Positions 49,002-53,921 of a stretch of DNA of 53,921 bases are shown here, in pieces. The stretch is taken from positions 1 through 53,921 of the forward strand of contig VBAK01000113.1 of the NCBI GenBank assembly GCA_005882275.1, written 5' to 3'. The first letter of the stretch is position 1. Every line of letters starts with the position of its first letter. Both the position numbers and the translations under genes were made by a program. This DNA comes from Candidatus Segetimicrobium genomatis (lineage in GTDB: Bacteria > Sysuimicrobiota > Sysuimicrobiia > Sysuimicrobiales > Segetimicrobiaceae). A model generated the notes under the pieces. That model did no database searches, had not been told where the DNA came from, and worked only from the letters and a program-made list of their open reading frames with translations.

Positions 49002-49815
49002 CGCCGATCCTCCTCCCGGATCCCCCCCGCGCGGGCGCGTCCCGCTCCTGGACCGGCCCATCGACCAGGGCCCTCGCCATCTCGAAGACGCGGTCCAGCA
49101 TCGGCTCGGTGAGTTTCCCGGTGTTGGTATTTTGCCGGCTGGGGTGGTAGCTCGCGATCACGGTCGGAAACGCCGGCCCCGGCGCGCAGGCCGCGCCGTG
49201 GGCGAACCGCAGCGCCCGCACGTCGGCGCCCTGCGCCGCCAGCAGCCTGCGGCACGCCTCGAACCCGATGCGGCCCAGGGCCACGATCACGCGCACCCGC
49301 GGGAGCAGGGCCAGTTCCCGCGCCAGGTAGGGCCGGCAGCGCGCCATCTCCACCGGCGCCGGCTTGTTCTCCGGCGGGGCGCAGCGGACCGCGGCCGTAA
49401 TGTAGGCCCGGTGGAGGCGGAGCCCGTCGCCGCGGCGGACGGACGTGGGCCGGTTGGCGAATCCGGCGCGGTGCATCGCCCGGATCAGCCAGGTCCCCGA
49501 GCCGTCTCCCGTGAACATCCGGCCGGTGCGGTTGGCCCCGTGCGCGGCGGGCGCGAGGCCCACCACCAGGAGCTCGGCCCGCGGATCCCCAAACCCGGGC
49601 ACCGGCTTTGCCCAGTACCTCCACCCGGCGAATTCGCGCTTGCCGCGGGCCGCGACGGCGGCGCAGTACCGGCGCAGGCGCGGGCACGCCGCGCAGGCGA
49701 CGACATCCCGCGCGACCGCGGAGAGCCGATCGCGACCCACCCCCGGCGGGGTCGCTTGGAGGCGTCCGCGAGGCCCAGACCGCGAACCCGCGACTCTACG
49801 GTCCCGCCGCCTCAT
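48994..49815 (-). CDS. Uracil-DNA glycosylase family 5 (UDGb)
   Basis: 273 aa. Motif A is GLAPAAHGANRTGRMFTGD, where family 5 has Ala/His in place of the catalytic Asp/Asn. Fe-S ligands are ACAACPRLRRYC, RCAPPENK and ARCRPYL. Motif B is seen as ASYHPSRQNTNTG. It removes uracil, and probably hypoxanthine, from DNA. It is common in thermophiles and some high-GC bacteria. ATG 49815 overlaps the paaF stop (ATGA), and its stop overlaps paaG, so a repair gene lies inside the paa cluster. The link may be accidental. Confidence 0.92.
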   Translation of the reverse strand: MRRRDRRVAGSRSGPRGRLQATPPGVGRDRLSAVARDVVACAACPRLRRYCAAVAARGKREFAGWRYWAKPVPGFGDPRAELLVVGLAPAAHGANRTGRMFTGDGSGTWLIRAMHRAGFANRPTSVRRGDGLRLHRAYITAAVRCAPPENKPAPVEMARCRPYLARELALLPRVRVIVALGRIGFEACRRLLAAQGADVRALRFAHGAACAPGPAFPTVIASYHPSRQNTNTGKLTEPMLDRVFEMARALVDGPVQERDAPARGGSGRRIGDV

Positions 49816-50585
49816 CGCCCGGTGAAATTCGGCGGGCGCTTCTCGAGGAAGGCGTGGATGCCTTCGCGCTTGTCTTCCGAGCCGAAGAGCAGATGGAAGC
49901 ACGTGCGTTCAAACTCCAGGCCGCCGCTGAGCGTGGTTTCGAATGCCTGCAGGACGGCTTCTTTCGCCAGCCGCACCGCGACCGGCGGCTGGGCGGCGAT
50001 CTCTCGGGCCAGGCGACGGGCTTCGTCGAGGCACACCTCCACGGGCACCACCCGGGCCACCAGCCCCAGGGCGCAGGCGTCCTGGGCCGTGAGGGTCCGG
50101 CCGGTCAGGATGAGCTCCATCGCCCGGGACTTGCCGATCGCGCGCGTCAGGCGCTGGGTCCCCCCGGCGCCCGGCATCAGTCCGAGCCGGATCTCGGGCT
50201 GGCCGAAGCGGGCGGTCTCGGAGGCGATGATGATATCGCAGGCCATCGCCAGCTCGCACCCGCCCCCCAGCGCATATCCGCTCACGGCCGCGATGATGGG
50301 CGTGCCGACTCGTCTGATGCGGTCCCACTGCTGGAACCGGTAGGACCGCACCATGTCCACCGAGGTCGCGTCGGCAAACTCGCGCACATCCGCCCCGGCC
50401 GCGAACGCCCGATCGCCGCCGGTGAGCACAATACAGCGGACCCCCTCGGCGCGGTCGAACTCCTCCAAGGCCGTGGCGAGTTCGTTCATCAGCGCCTGGT
50501 TGAGCGCGTTGAGCACCTGGGGCCGGTTCAGGGTGACGATCCCGACCGCGTCCTCGGTGGCGACACGGATGTGCTCGTACGCCAT
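49812..50585 (-). CDS. paaF: Enoyl-CoA hydratase, PaaF-like
   Basis: 257 aa crotonase. Both catalytic glutamates are present: SGYALGGGCELAMACD and GQPEIRLGLMPGAGGTQRL, as in true hydratases. AFAAGADVREFA forms the oxyanion hole. It would hydrate 2,3-dehydroadipyl-CoA or short enoyl-CoAs. GGAGG lies upstream of ATG 50585. It is the first paa gene; other paa genes (paaABCDE, paaZ, paaH, paaK) are not in this window. Confidence 0.92.
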   Translation of the reverse strand: MAYEHIRVATEDAVGIVTLNRPQVLNALNQALMNELATALEEFDRAEGVRCIVLTGGDRAFAAGADVREFADATSVDMVRSYRFQQWDRIRRVGTPIIAAVSGYALGGGCELAMACDIIIASETARFGQPEIRLGLMPGAGGTQRLTRAIGKSRAMELILTGRTLTAQDACALGLVARVVPVEVCLDEARRLAREIAAQPPVAVRLAKEAVLQAFETTLSGGLEFERTCFHLLFGSEDKREGIHAFLEKRPPNFTGR

Positions 50586-50611
50586 GCGCGATTCCTCCAG
50601 CGCCGCGGCGG

Positions 50612-51223
50612 CTACCGGGCGGTCAGCGTCACGTCGAACCCGGCGGCCCGGAGGTTGCCGGCGAGACGCTCCGCGGTCGCGCGATCGAAATATCCCCCGA
50701 CCCAGACGCGATACGGCGGCCCATCGATAATGGTGACCGCGTAGCCGCGGGCCCGAAGCTGCCGAACCAGGACCTCGGCGAGCACCCGGTCGTCGAACAC
50801 CCCGGCCTGCACGTGAAAGCGGGATGGGAGCTCCGGGATGGGTGGCGTCACGCTCGGCCCCGCCGGACCGCCCTGCTGGGTCGGCACGATGCCGCCCGGC
50901 GGCGCGGACTCGGGCGATCCCCCCGGCGGCACCGGGACGATCACGGACGGCGCCGGCTGCGCGTCGGGACCGGCCGGGGATGCCGGTGGAGCCGATCCGG
51001 CATCGGGCGCGGACGGCGCAGCCCCGGGCGCCCCCGGCGGGCTGATCGACGGCCCCACCGGCATCGTCAACGCCCGCGGCGGCGGCGTCGTCCGGAACGA
51101 GGTCTGCCCCATCAGGTACCCCGCCGCAAGGGCAATGACAAAAATACCGCCGAGCCCCATCGCGATGAGCCCCGCGGACAGCCGCACGCCTTTGATCCCG
51201 ACCGCCGTGCCTTCATGCTTCAT
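50612..51223 (-). CDS. SPOR-domain membrane protein
   Basis: 203 aa. One membrane helix (LIAMGLGGIFVIALAAGYLM, about 19-38) precedes a Pro/Ala/Gly-rich linker (45-130). A C-terminal SPOR domain (FHVQAGVFDDRVLAEVLVRQ, VWVGGYFDRATAERLAGNLR) follows. SPOR domains bind glycan strands lacking stem peptides at division sites, so the protein probably localises to the septum. AGAGGG precedes the ATG. Upstream 51224-51329 shows no other feature. Confidence 0.88.
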   Translation of the reverse strand: MKHEGTAVGIKGVRLSAGLIAMGLGGIFVIALAAGYLMGQTSFRTTPPPRALTMPVGPSISPPGAPGAAPSAPDAGSAPPASPAGPDAQPAPSVIVPVPPGGSPESAPPGGIVPTQQGGPAGPSVTPPIPELPSRFHVQAGVFDDRVLAEVLVRQLRARGYAVTIIDGPPYRVWVGGYFDRATAERLAGNLRAAGFDVTLTAR

Positions 51224-51329
51224 GCCGCAGCCCTCTGCCCGTTTCTCTTCGAGGCTGACCCCGGGTTGCCTGCTGCCCCCCGCGCCGCCGCCGCACGCGG
51301 GCCGTGCGCGCGCGCTCCCTCCGCCCCCA

Positions 51330-52346
51330 TCACACGAAGATCCGGCGGTACCTGTGGTACGCGATGAGGAAGCCGGCGCCGAGGAGCACGATCAGATAAT
51401 ACGACAGGAAGCGATCGATGAGGACGGCGCTGCGCACGACGGTGGCCGGGATCGCGCCGGGCGCGAGAAAGGCGACCAATCCGGCCATCGAGACCTCGGT
51501 CACCCCCACCCCGCCGGGAATCAGGAGCGCCATGCCGAGCATCGCCGCCCCGAGGTAGGCGAAGGCTACGAGCGGGAGCCCCAGGCCGATGCCCATGGCC
51601 CGAAAGACGACGGCGACGCGGGCCACGTCCAGCGCCGCGACCGCCGACGTCAGGAGCAGGAGGACCCACAGCGTCCGCTGCTCCCGCAGCACCTGGCAGG
51701 TCGTGAAAAACGTCTCCGCCAGCCCCAGCGCCCGCCCGCGCAGCCGGCCGGGGAGCGGCGCCCAACGGATGACGGCCCCCGCCCACCGCGAGCACAGACC
51801 GGGCGCCGCGGCCACCAGGGCGACTCCCCCCACCAGCGCGGCGATCACGAGCACCACGACCCGGCCCGCCAGCACCATCCGGGTGGGGACGAAGGCCGCC
51901 GCCGTGAGGAACGCGATGACGACGAAGACAATGTCCAGCATCCGTTCGACAATCATCGCGGAGGTGCTGAGCCCGAGGGGAATCTCGTACGACCCTCTCA
52001 ATAAAATTGCCTTCGCCATCTCGAAACTCCGGCCGGGCGTGACGCTGCCGGCGGCCACGCCGGCCACCACCGAGATCGCGCCGAACCTCACGGAGATCCG
52101 CGTGCCCGTGAGCCGGTGGACCATGAACCGCCAGCGCATCGCCTTGACGAAGAGCTGCAGCGCCAACGCCGCGATGGCGCTCCCGAGCAGGATGACCTGG
52201 ATCCGGCGCAGCGCCTCGCCGATCTGGCGGAAATTGGCCGTGGCGGCGAACCCCGCCAGGATCGCGAGCCCAAACGCCAGCAGCAGCAGGCTCACCCACC
52301 GCCCGGACGTCGCCTCCCGTCCGGCCGGCAGCGCGGCCGGGCTCAC
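51330..52346 (-). CDS. Lysylphosphatidylglycerol synthase-TM/flippase-like membrane protein
   Basis: 338 aa, about seven membrane helices. Motifs ALALQLFVKAMRWRFMVHRL, GSVTPGRSFEMAKAILLRG, and LIPGGVGVTEVSMAGLVAFL are those of the UPF0104/LPG_synthase_TM family, which flips or modifies lipids. It lacks the soluble MprF synthase domain, so it is not a full lysyl-PG synthase. GTG 52346 overlaps the valS stop (GTGA), indicating coupling with valS. Confidence 0.88.
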   Translation of the reverse strand: MSPAALPAGREATSGRWVSLLLLAFGLAILAGFAATANFRQIGEALRRIQVILLGSAIAALALQLFVKAMRWRFMVHRLTGTRISVRFGAISVVAGVAAGSVTPGRSFEMAKAILLRGSYEIPLGLSTSAMIVERMLDIVFVVIAFLTAAAFVPTRMVLAGRVVVLVIAALVGGVALVAAAPGLCSRWAGAVIRWAPLPGRLRGRALGLAETFFTTCQVLREQRTLWVLLLLTSAVAALDVARVAVVFRAMGIGLGLPLVAFAYLGAAMLGMALLIPGGVGVTEVSMAGLVAFLAPGAIPATVVRSAVLIDRFLSYYLIVLLGAGFLIAYHRYRRIFV

Positions 52347-53921
52347 GTCCCCCACGTCTGCGGAGACTCCTCTCCCAGCCGGGCCAGGTACCGCTCCAGC
52401 ACCCCCCGCCGCGCCGACAATTCCTGCTGGCGCACCCGGTCTGCCTGGACGACCTCGGCGGGTGCCCGATCCAGGAACGCGGGGCTGCGGAGCCGTTCTT
52501 CCAGGCCGGCCAGATCGCGGGCGACCGCGGCGTGCTGCTTCCGGAGCCGGGCCCGCACCGCCTGCGCCGCCTCCCCGGAGTCGATGGAGAGGCTCGCCTC
52601 CACCTCGCCGCTCAACACGGAAATCCCCATCGGCGGCCGGGGGGCGTCAACCGGCAGGATCGTCAGCCGGCTGGCCCGCACCAGGGGCGCGATATAGCGC
52701 ACCGTGGCCTCAAGATGCGGCAGGGCGCCGGCGGGCGCGAACAGCGTGAGGGGAAGCGGCTCGCTCGGCGCCTGTCCGAGATCGGCCCGCATGCCGCGGA
52801 TCGCCCGGACGAGGTCCATCGCCGCCGCCACGTGGGCTTCGGCATCCGGGTCGATCCACTCCCGGAGGTCCCCCGGCCAGGGGGCGCGCATGATCGTCCT
52901 CCCATCGTGGGGGAGGGCCTGCCAGATCTCCTCCGTGAGGGAGGGCATGATGGGGTGCAGCAGCTTCATCGTCTCGGCGAGGGTCCACGAGAGCACCCCC
53001 CGCGTCGCGGCCGCCTGCGCGGGGGCCGGGGGCTCGCGCAGGTCCTGCTTCGCCATCTCCACATACCAGTCGCAGAACTCGCTCCAGATGAACTCGTACA
53101 GGCGGTGGCACACCTCGTGAAATTCGAACCGCTCCAGCCCGTCCGTCACGGCCGACGCCGTTCGGGCGAACCGGCTGAGGATCCACCGGTCGGCGAGCCC
53201 CAACGATTGGGGGGCGGGACGCGCCGCCTGACGCGGCGCGTCGCCGAGGTTCATGCGCACGAACCGGGCGGCGTTCCAGATTTTATTGGCGAAGTTTCGC
53301 GTGTCCTCAACCATCTTCTCCGAGAACCGCAGGTCCTGCTCGCCGGTGCAGCGGTTGATCAGCGCGAACCGCAGCGAGTCCGCCCCGTAGCGGTCCACGA
53401 GGACGAGCGGGTCCATCCCCGTCCCCATCGTCTTGCTCATCCTCTTCCCTTCAATATTGAGCACAGTGGGGTTAATATAGACGTCCCGGAACGGCACCTC
53501 GCCGCGAAACTCCAGTCCGAACATGATCATCCGGGCCACCCAGAGGAAAATGATGTCCCGGGCGGTCACCAGGGCGCTGGTCGGATAGAAGTACCGCAGA
53601 TCGCCGGTCTCCTCCGGCCAGCCCAGCGTGGCGAGGGGCCACAGCGCCGAACTGAACCAGGTGTCCAGGACATCCGGGTCCTGCGTCAGGGCGGACCCCC
53701 CGCAGCGGGGGCACGTCCCCGGCGGGGTCGTGCTCGCCACCACCTCCCCGCACCCGCAGTACCAGACCGGGATGCGGTGTCCCCACCAGAGCTGCCGGCT
53801 GATGTTCCAGTCGCGGATCTGCTCCATCCAGTCCATGTACACCTTGGTCCAGCGCTGCGGGTGGAACCGCACCCGTCCGTCGCGCACCGCCCGGATCGCC
53901 GGCGCGGCCAGCTCCTGCATC
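52343..53921 (-). CDS. valS: Valyl-tRNA synthetase, C-terminal part (cut by the window end)
   Basis: The start lies beyond the window; about 525 residues are visible. DWNISRQLWWGHRIPVWYC is the conserved class I segment before the second catalytic half, RMSKTMGTGMDPLVLVDRYG carries the KMSKS variant, and ELSARRGVLERYLARLGEES at the end is the coiled-coil arm. A four-Cys zinc motif (YCGCGEVV and CPRCGG) is present. It charges tRNA-Val and edits Thr. The stop overlaps the flippase-like gene. Confidence 0.95.
   Translation of the reverse strand, partial: MQELAAPAIRAVRDGRVRFHPQRWTKVYMDWMEQIRDWNISRQLWWGHRIPVWYCGCGEVVASTTPPGTCPRCGGSALTQDPDVLDTWFSSALWPLATLGWPEETGDLRYFYPTSALVTARDIIFLWVARMIMFGLEFRGEVPFRDVYINPTVLNIEGKRMSKTMGTGMDPLVLVDRYGADSLRFALINRCTGEQDLRFSEKMVEDTRNFANKIWNAARFVRMNLGDAPRQAARPAPQSLGLADRWILSRFARTASAVTDGLERFEFHEVCHRLYEFIWSEFCDWYVEMAKQDLREPPAPAQAAATRGVLSWTLAETMKLLHPIMPSLTEEIWQALPHDGRTIMRAPWPGDLREWIDPDAEAHVAAAMDLVRAIRGMRADLGQAPSEPLPLTLFAPAGALPHLEATVRYIAPLVRASRLTILPVDAPRPPMGISVLSGEVEASLSIDSGEAAQAVRARLRKQHAAVARDLAGLEERLRSPAFLDRAPAEVVQADRVRQQELSARRGVLERYLARLGEESPQTWGT

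Noticed and set aside
1..53921. CRISPR arrays, insertion sequences, phage or plasmid genes, secondary-metabolite clusters
   Set aside because: No spaced direct repeats, transposase, integrase or capsid motif, or large synthase was seen on either strand.

Overview
The window is GC-rich bacterial DNA with densely packed genes, many ATGA/GTGA stop-start overlaps and frequent GTG/TTG starts. The gene set is that of a free-living, aerobic heterotroph: a bc-type complex with an aa3-type oxidase, phenylacetate-type beta-oxidation, type IV pilin-like proteins, an Rsb/SigB-type partner-switching module, AsnRS, and fused transaldolase/glucose-6-phosphate isomerase. My guess is a Bacillati (Terrabacteria) lineage such as candidate phylum Sysuimicrobiota/CSP1-3/ANGP1. 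This is an inference; no rRNA is present to test it.

Layout. 0.1-3.3 kb (+): vWA / PP2C / protein-kinase triad of the TerY-P type. 3.3-5.5 kb: asnS (-) and a HAD phosphatase (+) diverging from a region with a repeat and a strong promoter. 5.5-6.4 kb (-): a three-gene chain (CxC-motif protein, 71-aa protein, RsbT-like kinase). 6.6-8.4 kb (-): orphan ParA and a proline-rich protein with a Cys cluster. 8.5-14.7 kb (-): cca, rsbW-sigB pair, YtxH and DUF948 proteins, mnmA, rarA. 14.7-24.3 kb (-): respiratory operon (coxB-cytochrome c, coxA-coxC fusion, ctaG, a small membrane protein, Rieske protein, cytochrome b-c fusion), then DUF488 and tal-pgi. 24.4-24.6 kb (-): a 6S RNA with its own promoter. 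24.7-26.0 kb: Phd/PIN toxin-antitoxin and a VOC protein. 26.1-27.4 kb (+): class III cyclase. 27.3-36.5 kb (-): aspS, hisS, a membrane protein, dtd, two PLP enzymes, bifunctional rel. 36.5-43.0 kb (-): recJ (fused to HIRAN and helicase-like domains), lapA-like gene, secF, secD. 43.2-46.0 kb (+): prepilin, cyclic-di-GMP-I riboswitch, PilX-like protein. 46.0-50.6 kb (-): paaX, thiolase, paaG, UDG, paaF. 50.6-53.9 kb (-): SPOR protein, flippase-like membrane protein, and valS, which runs off the end.

The most notable signals are outside the standard gene calls. They are: (1) a c-di-GMP-I riboswitch whose downstream hairpin covers the Shine-Dalgarno and TTG start of a PilX-like gene; (2) a clear 6S RNA; (3) a tal-pgi gene that appears to start at AUC behind a perfect Shine-Dalgarno; (4) repeated -10/N6/start-codon spacing that implies leaderless mRNAs; (5) a palindromic repeat family that enters protein-coding sequence in frame; (6) a second dispersed repeat built of 22-bp units; (7) a RecJ-HIRAN-degenerate-helicase fusion.

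No tRNA, rRNA, CRISPR array, insertion sequence or phage gene was seen. Gene-free stretches are short; the only one over 300 bases (24307-24686) holds the 6S RNA and its promoter.
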